In this document: piece by piece, positions 19,300 to 28,744 of the stretch | Position numbering within the stretch: the stretch's first letter is position 1 | Layout: each line of letters starts with the position of its first letter | Source: Flavobacteriales bacterium | GTDB lineage: Bacteria > Bacteroidota > Bacteroidia > Flavobacteriales > Flavobacteriaceae | Reading direction: 5' to 3' | DNA: 58,194 bases | NCBI GenBank assembly: GCA_027066365.1 | Contig: JAMONV010000002.1 | Span: 1 to 58,194 of the forward strand | Program-made: the position numbers and the translations under genes | Notes under the pieces: model-generated | Database searches by the model: none | What the model was told of the DNA's origin: nothing | What the model saw: only the letters and a program-made list of their open reading frames with translations

Positions 19300-20985
19300 C
19301 TAAAATTTTTTCAAAAAATCCGCTACCCGAAAAGCATTGGCATAAATGGTCCAAGTGTAAGGAACGCTTCCGCCGGTAGGCATAAAACTTCCGTCGGTGA
19401 TGAAGAGATTAGGCACCTCGTGCGCTTGGCAGTAGCGGTTTAGGACCGAAGTTTCGGGGCTACTTCCGAACCTTGCACCGCCTGCTTGCAAATTGGCGGG
19501 CGGAAGGTCGGTAATATGGGAACGTATATTTTTCAATCCCATGTTCCGGAAGAGTTTTTCCATTTCTCTTGCGATGATTTCGCCGGGTTTTCGTTGTGCC
19601 GGGTGCGGATCAATATGAATTCGGGCTACCCGAATGCCGCGATAGTCTTTCTTTTCGGATAAGTCCACAAAGGCACCGTCGTGGGGAATCCAATCGGTGA
19701 AAATTTCGAATTGTAATTTTCTCACATTTCTAAAGTAATTTTTGATGACTTGTTTATAAGCTTTTCCTATGTGTATTTTTTCATTCCGATACATTAGTCG
19801 CAATGCTTTGGGGACGGGATTGGCGTGTTCAAAAAGAAAATCCACCGTGCCGCCTTTGATTTTTTTTCCGTTTAGATCTATTTCGTAGAAAAATTGAGTG
19901 CTCCGGTTAATGAAAACTCCGGGTTTTTCCACAGCTTTCCGGGTCTTTTCGTCCAGAACGGTCAAATCGATTTCGCCTTCACCGGTCCCGCCTGCCGAAA
20001 ACAAAATATTTTTTCCCACTTGTCCGTGATTATTGGCCAAGCCGTTCGGAAATTCGGGGTTACGGCTGTTGAGGAGCAAACGAACGGTTTCCACCGCTTG
20101 AGCAGCTACGACAAAATACCGGGCACTAACGGCATATTTTCGGCCTTGAGCGTCGAAAAAGTGTGCTTTTTTGATTTGGTAATGACCGTCGGTTTCCAGA
20201 TGGAACACGAAGGCATTGGTGATAAGCGTGAGATTTCCCGTTTCTAGAGCGGGGTAAATTAATGCTACGCGCGCACTTCCTTTGGCGTCGGATGCGCAGC
20301 CGTAGCTTCCGCAGTAGTGAGAATAATAACAAGCCTTGCGTTTACCTTTATTTACGGAAAGAATGGCACGCGGCGTAGGGATTATTTCCATTCCCGTTGC
20401 TTTGCCGGCGCGATCTATCCAAGAAGCAACAACATTTTCCCGTAGTGGAGGATATGGAAAGTCCGGCACGGATCGCGATTCCGCAAACCGGTGTTTGACC
20501 GTTTTACCCGATACTCCTATCACTTGTTCCACCTTAGTGTAATAGGGTTCCAAATCTTCATACCCGATGGGCCAATCGGCCAAATTGGCGCCGGGAATTT
20601 CTCCGTAGTGAGAAAGTAGCTTAAAATCCACCGGTTTCATACGATGAAAATAACCGCTCATGATATTGGATGATCCGCCTACCATGTTGCCGTTCCAAAA
20701 ATCCCAACCGGTGTCAAAAGTGGATTCCTCCCGGGTATGTCCCTGTTCGTCTTTTCGGACGATTACATGAAATTCCTTGTAAAGAGGCGGGGTATATACA
20801 CTTCGCCGCGTGGCGGTTAATTCGTCTTTGCGAAAATCAGACGTTCTGAAAAAAGGTCCTTTCTCCAGAACCAAAATTTGTTTGCCGTCTTTGGCTAGTT
20901 CATATATAACAGGTCCCGCTCCGGCACCACTTCCGATAATGACAAAATCGTAGCTTTTCTTCAGAACGGCTTCGGGAATGCTCAC
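19300..20985 (-). CDS. GMC-family FAD-dependent oxidoreductase
   Basis: Flavoenzyme of the glucose-methanol-choline family, 561 residues. It has an N-terminal dinucleotide-binding motif YDFVIIGSGAGAGPVIYELA, GNMVGGSSNIMSGYFHR near residue 98 and a C-terminal catalytic region with LFITDGSFMPTGGSVPYTWTI. No twin-arginine or Sec signal is seen, so it appears cytoplasmic or peripheral. The substrate could be an alcohol, sugar or cholesterol-like compound. Its ATG overlaps the stop of the upstream SpoIID-domain gene by 4 nt, an unexplained pairing. It ends 4 nt from the convergent alaS stop. Confidence 0.88.
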   Translation of the reverse strand: MSIPEAVLKKSYDFVIIGSGAGAGPVIYELAKDGKQILVLEKGPFFRTSDFRKDELTATRRSVYTPPLYKEFHVIVRKDEQGHTREESTFDTGWDFWNGNMVGGSSNIMSGYFHRMKPVDFKLLSHYGEIPGANLADWPIGYEDLEPYYTKVEQVIGVSGKTVKHRFAESRSVPDFPYPPLRENVVASWIDRAGKATGMEIIPTPRAILSVNKGKRKACYYSHYCGSYGCASDAKGSARVALIYPALETGNLTLITNAFVFHLETDGHYQIKKAHFFDAQGRKYAVSARYFVVAAQAVETVRLLLNSRNPEFPNGLANNHGQVGKNILFSAGGTGEGEIDLTVLDEKTRKAVEKPGVFINRSTQFFYEIDLNGKKIKGGTVDFLFEHANPVPKALRLMYRNEKIHIGKAYKQVIKNYFRNVRKLQFEIFTDWIPHDGAFVDLSEKKDYRGIRVARIHIDPHPAQRKPGEIIAREMEKLFRNMGLKNIRSHITDLPPANLQAGGARFGSSPETSVLNRYCQAHEVPNLFITDGSFMPTGGSVPYTWTIYANAFRVADFLKKF

Positions 20986-22880
20986 TTTTTGATAATTTTG
21001 AAGTAGATATTTCTCCCGGAGAGAGAGGAAAAGCGGAAAAAATAAAGCCCTTGAGGCAAATGTTTTATGCTGACAACCGAAGGGATTTTTAAATATGTTT
21101 TCATGTGTCGCCCGGTGAGATCGAAAATATCCATTCGGTTGAAAAGTTTTGGCCGGCTGATTTCGATTTTCACATCGGCTTTTGCAGGATTGGGATAAAG
21201 TTTTACGAATTGTTTCTGGATATTTTCGTCAACGCTTGTAATGCCGATAGTGAAAGGAATAGCTTCCGTATTATTGGTTTCATCGGTTTCATACATGGTG
21301 TTTTCCGGATCGGATACAAAAAGGACGTAGTAATTTCCATTGGGTAGATTCGGGACTTGAAAGCTTAGGTTTTTTTGGATGGAACCGTGTGGATCGAGCG
21401 GCCATAGGATGCCGGACGAAAGCAAGGTATCATTGCTATCGAGCGTGTTGTCTGCACTCAGGTAAATTTCAAGCAGGTTTTTATCGGTTTTAAAATCCGT
21501 ATTATTGCGAATGACACAGGTGGCTTGGATGTTATCCCCCGGATTTCCGGTGGAAGGATTAAGGGCAGCGTTGCCGGTGAAAAAGTCGGGATGGGGATGA
21601 TCTGTTCCACAACGGTAAATATGGCCGGGATTATAATAATGATCGGCGATGGAATCGTAGGTTTTTCCTTGTTGTGCCCAACGTTGGCTTCCCCATTGGC
21701 ACATGCCGCGGCCGTGTCCGAACCGGTCATGTCCCGCACAGACAGGGTCGGGAATGCAAGGCCAATCGGTGCCGTTTCCCGAATAGCCGTCGCCGCAATT
21801 GCAATCCGGGGAATTGAGGCAATTATTTTCGGCGGAATATTCCGAAAAAGCAATGGCGCCGCCGGCAGTTTCGAGATATTGTCCGTAGGTATTGTTGGCG
21901 GCATTGTAGCAAGCGGAACTCATGTCGTCGTCCCACACTTGCTTGCAAGTGGTATTGGAAATATCGTAATTGCTGCTGATGGGACGCCGCACGTAATAGG
22001 CGCCATAGGTTCGATAGGGCAAACTTCCGGCTTTGAGGGATTCGGCTTCCCAGCTGGCAATCCATTCGTCATTCAGTCCTTTTTGGGTATAAACTTGGAG
22101 GCTCATTACCAAAACGGAAGTACACGAATTACATTGGCAATTTTGACCTACGCGAATGGAAGAAGGGAGTCTGTCGCACCGGGTTGGGATAAAGCGATGG
22201 ACAAGTGAAGCGGAAGCGGGGTGTTTTTGTCCGGGAATCCGGTTGATTTTTCGGATTTTCAATCCGGGAGCGAAAGTTTTGGAAAAAGGTTTCAAATAAA
22301 AAGGTTTTACACTACCGCATGTGGGGATGCGATCCTTGAAAACGGCCGGTTCAAAGCCGGGTGCTTCAATCCGGTAAATTAAAGTATCGGTTTCGGCATA
22401 TTTTTCGAGATTTAATTTTCCGGCGGATATTTCCAATTTACCTCGGGCGATTTCAAAATTCAAAGTTTTATGGTCGGGGAAAAGAATTTGTAATTGGGCG
22501 CGAGGAACAGGTTCGAAATGATTTTGCGATAAGATCAATATGGTAAAACACGAAGGATAAGTTTGAGCGAAATCGAAATTTTCGGGTTCCAATTGAAAGG
22601 TTACATACAAATCGTTTTGTGCATTGAAATAACTTTTCAGTTCACGATAGCCTCGGCTTTCGACTTTGATATCGAAGGAAGATGCGGGTAATTTTATTTT
22701 TTCATAACCGGGATGTTTTTTGGAAAAATGATATACTTTTCCGTCGGGAAGTAGAATTTGAATCTCCGCATGTTCGATATTTTGATATGTATAAGCATCT
22801 TGCAATCGTAAAAATATATGTTGGGCGGATAGCTTTTGAGACAGCAAACCGGCAATTATTAACGGCAGGATTTTTTTCAT
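20982..22880 (-). CDS. Secreted SpoIID/LytB-domain protein with CARDB domain and T9SS sorting domain
   Basis: A 632-residue exported protein with a signal peptide (1-19) and N-terminal beta-rich segments. A SpoIID/amidase-enhancer-like domain spans about 230-420, with WIASWEAESLKAGSLPYRTYGAYY, AYYVRR and GHGRGMCQWGSQRWAQQG. A CARDB-like sandwich (about 440-545) and a C-terminal T9SS type A sorting domain (LYPNPAKADVKIEI to YFKIIKK) follow. SpoIID relatives are lytic transglycosylases or amidase activators of peptidoglycan, but here the protein should be carried to the cell surface. Many cysteines between 330 and 400 (CNCGDG, CIPDPVC) suggest disulfides. Confidence 0.85.
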   Translation of the reverse strand: MKKILPLIIAGLLSQKLSAQHIFLRLQDAYTYQNIEHAEIQILLPDGKVYHFSKKHPGYEKIKLPASSFDIKVESRGYRELKSYFNAQNDLYVTFQLEPENFDFAQTYPSCFTILILSQNHFEPVPRAQLQILFPDHKTLNFEIARGKLEISAGKLNLEKYAETDTLIYRIEAPGFEPAVFKDRIPTCGSVKPFYLKPFSKTFAPGLKIRKINRIPGQKHPASASLVHRFIPTRCDRLPSSIRVGQNCQCNSCTSVLVMSLQVYTQKGLNDEWIASWEAESLKAGSLPYRTYGAYYVRRPISSNYDISNTTCKQVWDDDMSSACYNAANNTYGQYLETAGGAIAFSEYSAENNCLNSPDCNCGDGYSGNGTDWPCIPDPVCAGHDRFGHGRGMCQWGSQRWAQQGKTYDSIADHYYNPGHIYRCGTDHPHPDFFTGNAALNPSTGNPGDNIQATCVIRNNTDFKTDKNLLEIYLSADNTLDSNDTLLSSGILWPLDPHGSIQKNLSFQVPNLPNGNYYVLFVSDPENTMYETDETNNTEAIPFTIGITSVDENIQKQFVKLYPNPAKADVKIEISRPKLFNRMDIFDLTGRHMKTYLKIPSVVSIKHLPQGLYFFRFSSLSGRNIYFKIIKK

Positions 22881-22926
22881 CGGGAGTGTTTTTTTATAAA
22901 GTTACGAAAAACCGGAAAAACGAAAA

Positions 22927-23508
22927 TTATTTTTTGGGGTTTCTATAATAAGCTTGTGCGGTTAATTCGAGTTCGGCGTACCAATCTTTTCCGAATTTTC
23001 TTATCAGTGCTTCCTTAAGGAAACGGTAGACGGGAATTTGAAGTTTTTCGCCAAGGGCACAAGCGGCGGAGCAAATATCCCAGCGATGATAATTGACGGC
23101 GGTAAATCCGGTATATTCGGTCAATCGAACGGGATAGAGGTGGCATGAAACGGGTTTTCTGAAAACGGTTTTTCCTTCCAGATAGGCTTTTTCAATGGCA
23201 CATCCTGCGATGCCGTTTTCGTCGAATATGGCGAAAGCGCATTCTTTTCCGTTCACCAGGGGCGTAACGTAATCGCCGTCGGAGTCAACGGTATAGAATC
23301 CATGGGTTTCAATGGCTTTTAGCCCTTCGGGACGCAGGTAATTTTTGTAATTTTCAAATTCTTGTTCGAGAATTCGGATTTCTTCCTTTTCGAGGGGCGC
23401 TCCGGATTCGCCTTCCACACAGCACATTCCTTTGCATGCCTGAAGGTCGCAGACAAACTTTTTATCGAATAAATCCGTTGAAATAATGGTTTTTCCGAGC
23501 TGTATCAC
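22927..23508 (-). CDS. DUF3109-family cysteine-rich protein
   Basis: A 193-residue soluble protein of the DUF3109 family, related to YkgJ-type putative Fe/Zn-cluster proteins. Conserved cysteines are visible in KFVCDLQACKGMCCVEGESGAPL (near residues 19-30), KECAFAIF (89), GCAIEK, SCHLYPVR and DICSAACALGE. The pattern suggests bound metal; the function is unknown. It lies 27 nt downstream of dnaN and is probably co-transcribed. Confidence 0.88.
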   Translation of the reverse strand: MIQLGKTIISTDLFDKKFVCDLQACKGMCCVEGESGAPLEKEEIRILEQEFENYKNYLRPEGLKAIETHGFYTVDSDGDYVTPLVNGKECAFAIFDENGIAGCAIEKAYLEGKTVFRKPVSCHLYPVRLTEYTGFTAVNYHRWDICSAACALGEKLQIPVYRFLKEALIRKFGKDWYAELELTAQAYYRNPKK

Positions 23509-23535
23509 CGTTTTTTTTGAACAGTTCTTCGGATG

Positions 23536-24642
23536 TTAAAAGCTGATGGGCATAAGGAGCATTAAAACTTCTTCATTTTCGGTTATATTTTCCATCGGCT
23601 TGAATAATACGGGGCGATTGGATGCCGACATATTGATTTCGATTTGTTCGCCGTCGAGATTGGAAACGATTTCCAGGAGTGATTTGGCATTGAAACCGAG
23701 TTTGATATCTTCACCTTCATAGTTGACGGGCAAGTGTTCCATGGCTTCGCTGGAAGTTTCTTCGCTTCGGGCGGTTAAGGAGAGATTGGCGCCTTGCACT
23801 TCCATGATTATTAGATTGGTCGTTTGACTGGCATAAATCGAAACCCGTTTGAGTGCGGCTATGAAACTTTCACGTTCTAGGATTAAGACATACGGATTAT
23901 GCGTGGGGATAACTTGCTCATAAGCGGGGAATTTACCTGTGATCAAAGTGGTGGAGAGCATGAGATTATCGAAATGCAATTCCATTTTCCGGTCTGAGAA
24001 TTTGACGGTGGCTTCATCATCTCCGTTTACGGTAGATTTCATTATTTGAAGGGGTTTTTTAGGGACGATGAACTCGAATTCTTCGTCGGAACTAATGTTT
24101 TTTATGGAGAAGCGTACGAGTTTATGGGCATCGGTGGCCACAATATTCGTTAAATCGGGGCGGAAGTGAAAAAGTACGCCGGTGAGAGTAGGCCGCATAT
24201 CGTCGTTGCTAACGGCGAAGAGGGTTTTATGAATGGCTTCGGCTAATAGTGATGCGGGGATTTTGCGCTCGAAGACATTTTCGGAAGGTTGGGGAATCGG
24301 GAATTCGTTGCCCGGGAAAGCGGCCAAAACGTAGTTTCCGCCTTCGGCCGTAATTTTCATGATGTTGTCTTCAATAGAGAATTTCAAGGGCTGTTCGGGT
24401 AAATTTTTAATCGTGTTCAATAATTTATCGGCCGGAATAACTAATTTGGCGGTTTCCGGTGTTTCCAACGTTAATTGCGCCGACATGTGCGTTTCGCCGT
24501 CGGAACCGGAAATAACAAGTTTATCTCCTTGAAAATCGAACAAAAAGTTATCTAAAATAGGGTTTGTATTTTTGGTGTTGATAACGTTTTTAACGGCTTG
24601 AAGGTTATTAAGCAACCCGGTACGTGAAAGAATAAAATCCAT
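23536..24642 (-). CDS. dnaN: DNA polymerase III beta sliding clamp
   Basis: Processivity ring for the replicative polymerase, 368 residues with three clamp domains. Typical segments are MDFILSRTGLLNNLQAV at the start, NPILDNFLFDF near 28, LTGVLFHF near 165, KFPAYEQVIPTH near 238 and the C-terminal cleft end VLMLLMPISF. ATG 24642 is chosen over an in-frame TTG upstream because a -7 promoter element lies between them. dnaA is not adjacent, so this does not mark the chromosome origin. Confidence 0.97.
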   Translation of the reverse strand: MDFILSRTGLLNNLQAVKNVINTKNTNPILDNFLFDFQGDKLVISGSDGETHMSAQLTLETPETAKLVIPADKLLNTIKNLPEQPLKFSIEDNIMKITAEGGNYVLAAFPGNEFPIPQPSENVFERKIPASLLAEAIHKTLFAVSNDDMRPTLTGVLFHFRPDLTNIVATDAHKLVRFSIKNISSDEEFEFIVPKKPLQIMKSTVNGDDEATVKFSDRKMELHFDNLMLSTTLITGKFPAYEQVIPTHNPYVLILERESFIAALKRVSIYASQTTNLIIMEVQGANLSLTARSEETSSEAMEHLPVNYEGEDIKLGFNAKSLLEIVSNLDGEQIEINMSASNRPVLFKPMENITENEEVLMLLMPISF

Positions 24643-24663
24643 AGTTTCAATCTTTTGCTTTGA

Positions 24664-24671
24664 CAAAGATA
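24664..24671 (-). promoter_or_regulatory. Bacteroidota -7 element (TATCTTTG) for dnaN
   Basis: TATCTTTG on the minus strand sits 22 nt before the dnaN ATG. A clear -33 TTG is not seen. Confidence 0.5.
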
Positions 24672-24791
24672 AAGAATTTAGAAATAAGTTGGATAATGCC
24701 GGTTAAGTTCCATATTTGGATATGATTTGGAATAGCAATTTCGAGTTTCGGCTTATTTTAATACCCGTAGAGAACGGTTTGAGACGGAGGA

Positions 24792-25445
24792 TTAAATATT
24801 TTTCAAAAGTTCTATGGCTTTCACCGGATCGGGGCTGTTGAAAATAAAACTGCCGGCCACCAGAACGTCGGCGCCTTCGTCGATGAGCTTGTGTGCGTTT
24901 TCTGCGGACACACCACCGTCTACTTGAATGAGTGCTTTGGATGCGTTGCGTTCCAGCATTTGGCGGGTTTCATTGAGTTTTTTGTAGGTTTGCTGAATGA
25001 ATTTTTGACCGCCGAATCCCGGGTTGACCGACATGATAAGGATTAAATCCAAATGGCTAACGATATCTTCCAAAATGTTCACCGGCGTGGCGGGATTGAT
25101 GGCTATCCCGGCTTTAAGTCCCAAATCCTTAATATGCGAGACGGTCCGGTGCAAATGGCGGTCTGCTTCCCAATGAATGGTGATGCCGTTGGCTCCGGCG
25201 CGGGCAAAGGTTTCTATATATTGAGCCGGATTTTCGATCATAAGGTGAACGTCGAAAAATTTCCCGGAATAAGGCCGTAGAGCACGAATAAAATCCATTC
25301 CGAAGGTAATATTGGGTACAAAACAACCGTCCATGACGTCCCAATGAATCCAATCGGCGGAACTTTTTTCCAGCATTTGCAAGACTTCGGCCATTCGGGC
25401 AAAATCGGCGGATAAAACGGAAGGGGCTACGAGATGTCTTTGCAT
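24792..25445 (-). CDS. rpe: Ribulose-phosphate 3-epimerase
   Basis: Interconverts ribulose-5-phosphate and xylulose-5-phosphate in the pentose phosphate pathway. The 217-residue TIM barrel has APSVLSADFARM, the metal-binding HWDVMDG and DVHLMI, SVNPGFGGQKF and the phosphate-binding VDGGV and ADVLVAGSFIF. ATG 25445 lies 2 nt after the pepD stop, so the two genes are co-transcribed. Confidence 0.97.
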   Translation of the reverse strand: MQRHLVAPSVLSADFARMAEVLQMLEKSSADWIHWDVMDGCFVPNITFGMDFIRALRPYSGKFFDVHLMIENPAQYIETFARAGANGITIHWEADRHLHRTVSHIKDLGLKAGIAINPATPVNILEDIVSHLDLILIMSVNPGFGGQKFIQQTYKKLNETRQMLERNASKALIQVDGGVSAENAHKLIDEGADVLVAGSFIFNSPDPVKAIELLKNI

Positions 25446-25447
25446 GA

Positions 25448-26926
25448 TCAAGGGTTATTTTCGGGGATTTTTTTGAGGGTTTCCAAAAGATAATTCCAGA
25501 ATTTTTTTACGGAAGGAATATTGACGCGTTCGTCGGGGGAATGAGCGCCTTCGATGGTTGGGCCGAAGGAAATGACGTCCAATCCGGGATATTTGGATTT
25601 AAGGATTCCGCATTCCAAACCTGCATGGCAGGCTTCCACAACAGGTTCTTCATTGAACATTCGGACATATAAATCTTTCATAAGATGCAATATTTCGGAA
25701 TTGGCATCGGGTTCCCAACCGGGATAATCGCCGGCGGTGGTCACTTCATATCCGGCCAATTCAAATACGCTACGCAGGGCATTGACGAGGTCTTTTTTTC
25801 CGCTTTCGACGGATGAACGGGTTAAATTGCCAATGCGAATTTTTCCATTTTCGGCGAAGACTTGCGCCACATTATTGGATGTTTCCACCAAATCGGGGAT
25901 GTGCGGGGTCATTCGATAAACGCCGTTATGTGCACCGTAAACGGCACGCAAGAATTTAAATTGATCGACGGAGGACATGACTTGGTCTGTCGGTGCATGT
26001 GATTGTTCGATGTGAATTTCCAAGCCGGGATCTTGCATTTGATGTTCGTGTAAAATATCTTTTTTGAGTTTATCCCATTTTTCTTTGATAATGTCTTCCT
26101 TGTTTTCGTGGATAGCGACGAAGGCTTCGGATTCGCGCGGGATGGCATTACGCAAGCCGCCTCCATGCACTTGCAAAATACGCAAGCCGTCGTTTTGGAC
26201 TTCGAAAAGCAGCCGGTTCATGATTTTATTGGCATTGCCACGATAAAGATGAATATCCATTCCGGAATGACCACCGGTGAGTCCTTTAACAAAAAGTCGA
26301 TAAATTTTATGCTCGGGGGGCAGCGGTTCGGATTGATAGGATCCGTTTGCGGTTACGTCTATTCCACCGGCACAACCGATATCGAGTTCGCGATCGTTTT
26401 CGGTATCGAGGTTCAGCATGATTTTTCCCTTGAGCAAGCCGGGTTGCAATTCGTGTGCGCCGGTCATGCCCGTTTCTTCGTCTATGGTAAAGAGTGCTTC
26501 CAAAGGCGGATGCGGGATGTCCTCGCTTTCGAGGATAGCCATGATGGCCGCTACACCGATTCCGTTATCGGCACCGAGGGTGGTTCCGTCGGCAGTGACC
26601 CAATCACCGTCGATAAGCATATGGATACCTTCGGTTTCAAAATTATGTTCCACGCCTTTGTTTTTTTGGGGAACCATGTCCAAATGGGCCTGTAAAATGA
26701 CCGGTTTTCGGTTTTCCATACCGGGAGTTGCCGGTTTACGAATGATGACGTTTCCCGCTTTATCGCGAATGGTTTCCAGCCCCAGTTTTTTTCCGAAATT
26801 TTCGACAAATTCAATGGCTTTTTGTTCTTTTTTACTGGGACGTGGAATCGCATTGAAGGCAACGAAGTTTTTCCATAAGATTTGCGGGTCGAGCCGGGCA
26901 ATGGCTTCATTCATATTTTTTTTCAT
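25448..26926 (-). CDS. pepD: Cytosolic aminoacyl-histidine dipeptidase (M20 family)
   Basis: Zinc dipeptidase of the PepD/carnosinase-like M20C group, 492 residues from ATG 26926. Metal-binding motifs are visible: LQAHLDMVPQK near residue 79, GADNGIGVAAIMAI near 117 and the catalytic TIDEETGMTGA near 145, with CHAGLECGILKSKYP near 427. The lid domain lies between about 200 and 370 (GGHSGMDIH). It hydrolyses unspecific dipeptides. An in-frame ATG 21 nt further upstream is possible. rpe follows immediately. Confidence 0.96.
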   Translation of the reverse strand: MKKNMNEAIARLDPQILWKNFVAFNAIPRPSKKEQKAIEFVENFGKKLGLETIRDKAGNVIIRKPATPGMENRKPVILQAHLDMVPQKNKGVEHNFETEGIHMLIDGDWVTADGTTLGADNGIGVAAIMAILESEDIPHPPLEALFTIDEETGMTGAHELQPGLLKGKIMLNLDTENDRELDIGCAGGIDVTANGSYQSEPLPPEHKIYRLFVKGLTGGHSGMDIHLYRGNANKIMNRLLFEVQNDGLRILQVHGGGLRNAIPRESEAFVAIHENKEDIIKEKWDKLKKDILHEHQMQDPGLEIHIEQSHAPTDQVMSSVDQFKFLRAVYGAHNGVYRMTPHIPDLVETSNNVAQVFAENGKIRIGNLTRSSVESGKKDLVNALRSVFELAGYEVTTAGDYPGWEPDANSEILHLMKDLYVRMFNEEPVVEACHAGLECGILKSKYPGLDVISFGPTIEGAHSPDERVNIPSVKKFWNYLLETLKKIPENNP

Positions 26927-27025
26927 AAGGATTTCGACTTTTTTCAAAGGTAATCAATTTGGCGGAAAACCGAACTGTAGAAAGCGGATTTTTATAGCCG
27001 GGAGGTAAATCGGGGCAAAATAAAA

Positions 27026-27058
27026 GGCCCTTCCATTAAAAGAATGTATGAAAGGGCC
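27026..27058 (-). terminator. Terminator of the miaB-secG operon
   Basis: Inverted repeat of 7 bp (27026-27032 with 27052-27058) with a long loop, followed on the minus strand by TTTTA. It lies 28 nt beyond the secG stop. Confidence 0.72.
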
Positions 27059-27085
27059 AAGCGCAGGGTATTAATCCGGATAGGA

Positions 27086-27457
27086 TTATTGTTGGTTTTG
27101 TTGTTCGGGTTGTTGGTTTTGAGATTTATTTTCGGTTGTTCCGGCGGGTTGAGTTACAGGTTTGACGGGTTGTTCGGTTTGTTGTGTTTGGGGTGTTACG
27201 ATGGTTTCTTCCTTTTCGGTTTGCTTGAAAATAATTGTATTGGATAATAGAATTAATCCGATCATGATGCCGAATAAGGTCCAAGTGGCTTTTTCGAGGA
27301 AGTCGGTGGTTTGTTTAACGCCGCCGAGCATCATTCCGCTACCGCCGCCGAAAGTGCTGTCCAATCCGCCACCTTTGGGGTTTTGCACCATGATAACCAT
27401 AATGAGGAATAAAGCGGCTAATGCAATAAGTATCAGAAAAATCAAGTATAAATTCAT
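27086..27457 (-). CDS. secG: Preprotein translocase subunit SecG
   Basis: Small Sec-channel subunit of 123 residues with two transmembrane helices (about 2-22 and 57-75). The conserved connecting loop is VQNPKGGGLDSTFGGGSG. The C-terminal 45 residues are a Gln/Thr/Pro-rich, low-complexity tail seen in Bacteroidota SecG. It ends the miaB-led operon; groES/groEL, which follow secG in many relatives, are absent here. Confidence 0.95.
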   Translation of the reverse strand: MNLYLIFLILIALAALFLIMVIMVQNPKGGGLDSTFGGGSGMMLGGVKQTTDFLEKATWTLFGIMIGLILLSNTIIFKQTEKEETIVTPQTQQTEQPVKPVTQPAGTTENKSQNQQPEQQNQQ

Positions 27458-27464
27458 AATGTTT

Positions 27465-28244
27465 TTATTTTTGATTTATCATGGATTTGATTTCTTCAAT
27501 CCGATTTGCAAAGTAACGATTTTTTTCGGGATATTTCAAACGCAATATTTCATAGGCTTCAATGGCTTGTTCAAATTTTTTTTGTTTTACAAGAAGTTGT
27601 GCCAGTGTTTCGGTCATGAGCATGCGAGGGCGCCGGATACTTTTTTCGGGTTCGGGGAGGTTGATACCGGGAATTTTTTGTCCGGGTTTTATCCGGGGTT
27701 TGGTCTCCAGAAAACGATCGATGAGTTGTTGTTTATGTTTTCGTTTGGATGATTTTAGCGGTTTGAATGCTTTGGGCGCAGGATGATTTTTGAGGAATTT
27801 AATCCATTCGATATAGGACATTTTAGCGGATTCTTCGGTTTGCTTCCGTTGATTGGCGATAGTTTCGGGTATGGTTTCGAGAGATTCCGTCACCGGAGGC
27901 AAAGCCGGCTGTCCGGTGGATTGTGTTTCGGAAGCCGAAGCCAATTGTTCCGGTTCTTCTTTACTTTCGATAACGGCAGTAGTTTTTATTAATTTCCAGT
28001 CGGTGGGATCCGCTTCTATCCATTCGAGCAATTGACTGCGGTCGGTTGTGACGGCGGCGGTTTTATAAAGTAAGGGATGGTACCGGGGGTCGTTATTGGT
28101 TTTGAGATTTTTAAGCAATACGGCTGCGAGAGACTGGAAATAGGGATAAGTTTTCAAGACGGATTTAAGCAATTCGATTTTGTCGTTATCGGCTTGAAAG
28201 GGTTGTTGCAAGAGGCGATTTAATATGTCTCCGTATTTTACCAT
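27465..28244 (-). CDS. TPR-containing protein of unknown function
   Basis: A 259-residue soluble protein typical of Bacteroidota. The N-terminus has a conserved LKTYPYFQSLAAVLLKNL and ARYHPLLYKTA-like helical region. A variable, charged middle (about 90-200) follows, then a C-terminal TPR-like repeat (TLAQLLVKQKKFEQAIEAYEIL with RLKYPEKNRYFANRI). It overlaps lptE by 7 nt and precedes secG by 7 nt. Its place between envelope genes suggests an envelope-assembly role, but nothing in the sequence proves it. Confidence 0.75.
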   Translation of the reverse strand: MVKYGDILNRLLQQPFQADNDKIELLKSVLKTYPYFQSLAAVLLKNLKTNNDPRYHPLLYKTAAVTTDRSQLLEWIEADPTDWKLIKTTAVIESKEEPEQLASASETQSTGQPALPPVTESLETIPETIANQRKQTEESAKMSYIEWIKFLKNHPAPKAFKPLKSSKRKHKQQLIDRFLETKPRIKPGQKIPGINLPEPEKSIRRPRMLMTETLAQLLVKQKKFEQAIEAYEILRLKYPEKNRYFANRIEEIKSMINQK

Positions 28245-28744
28245 TTGGCAAGGGTTTCATTGAATATGTCTTGGGTGATTTGTTCGGTAATGATTTCATG
28301 CGCTTCGGAACGAATATCATCAGGGAGTTTGTTAGCTGGAAATTCGTAGTAATAAGAGAAAGATTTGGTAAAATTTTCGTCGGGATGTTTTCGGTTTTTG
28401 AAATCGATTTCCACTTCCACGGTAAGCCGGTTTAATGCGGCTTGTTGATTTCCGGTGGATGCGGCGGGTTGAATATAATAGCGTGTGATTTTTCCGGCAT
28501 AGATTAAATCGGCTTGTCGGTCGGTATAATCCAAGTCGGTCATATTTTGAATTTTATCCACCAGAGCGAGGCGAAATTCTTCGGCAAATCCGGGAATAAC
28601 GAGCCGGGCGGTATTTTCAAAAGGTAAAACAGTGTAGGTTTTGATATCGGGTTGAATATTGACGCCGGAAAATGAATAAATTCCGCAGGAACGGAGGGTA
28701 GTGGCGAACAAGAATAATAGAAGAAAATTTCGCGCTTGTTTCAT
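28238..28744 (-). CDS. lptE: LptE-like lipopolysaccharide-assembly lipoprotein
   Basis: A 168-residue outer-membrane lipoprotein expected to plug the LptD barrel that inserts lipopolysaccharide. The signal peptide ends in a lipobox-like TLRSCGIYSFSG (Cys20). The beta-rich body has YTVLPFENTARLVIPGFAEEFRLALVDKI and ADLIYAGKITRYYI, matching the Bacteroidota LptE family. It overlaps both neighbours (ATGA with the sigma-54 activator). Confidence 0.85.
   Translation of the reverse strand: MKQARNFLLLFLFATTLRSCGIYSFSGVNIQPDIKTYTVLPFENTARLVIPGFAEEFRLALVDKIQNMTDLDYTDRQADLIYAGKITRYYIQPAASTGNQQAALNRLTVEVEIDFKNRKHPDENFTKSFSYYYEFPANKLPDDIRSEAHEIITEQITQDIFNETLAKW

Noticed and set aside
21525-22208. A 227-codon plus-strand open frame inside the SpoIID-domain gene
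   Set aside because: Antisense to a clearly coding gene with domain evidence; its translation is low complexity (Ile/Gly/Val) typical of a shadow frame.
23536-24791. Replication origin next to dnaN
   Set aside because: No dnaA gene and no cluster of DnaA boxes is evident beside it; dnaN is separate from the origin in many Bacteroidota.
26108-27008. Overlapping 195- and 196-codon plus-strand frames opposite pepD
   Set aside because: Shadow frames of a well-supported pepD gene, with no family features.
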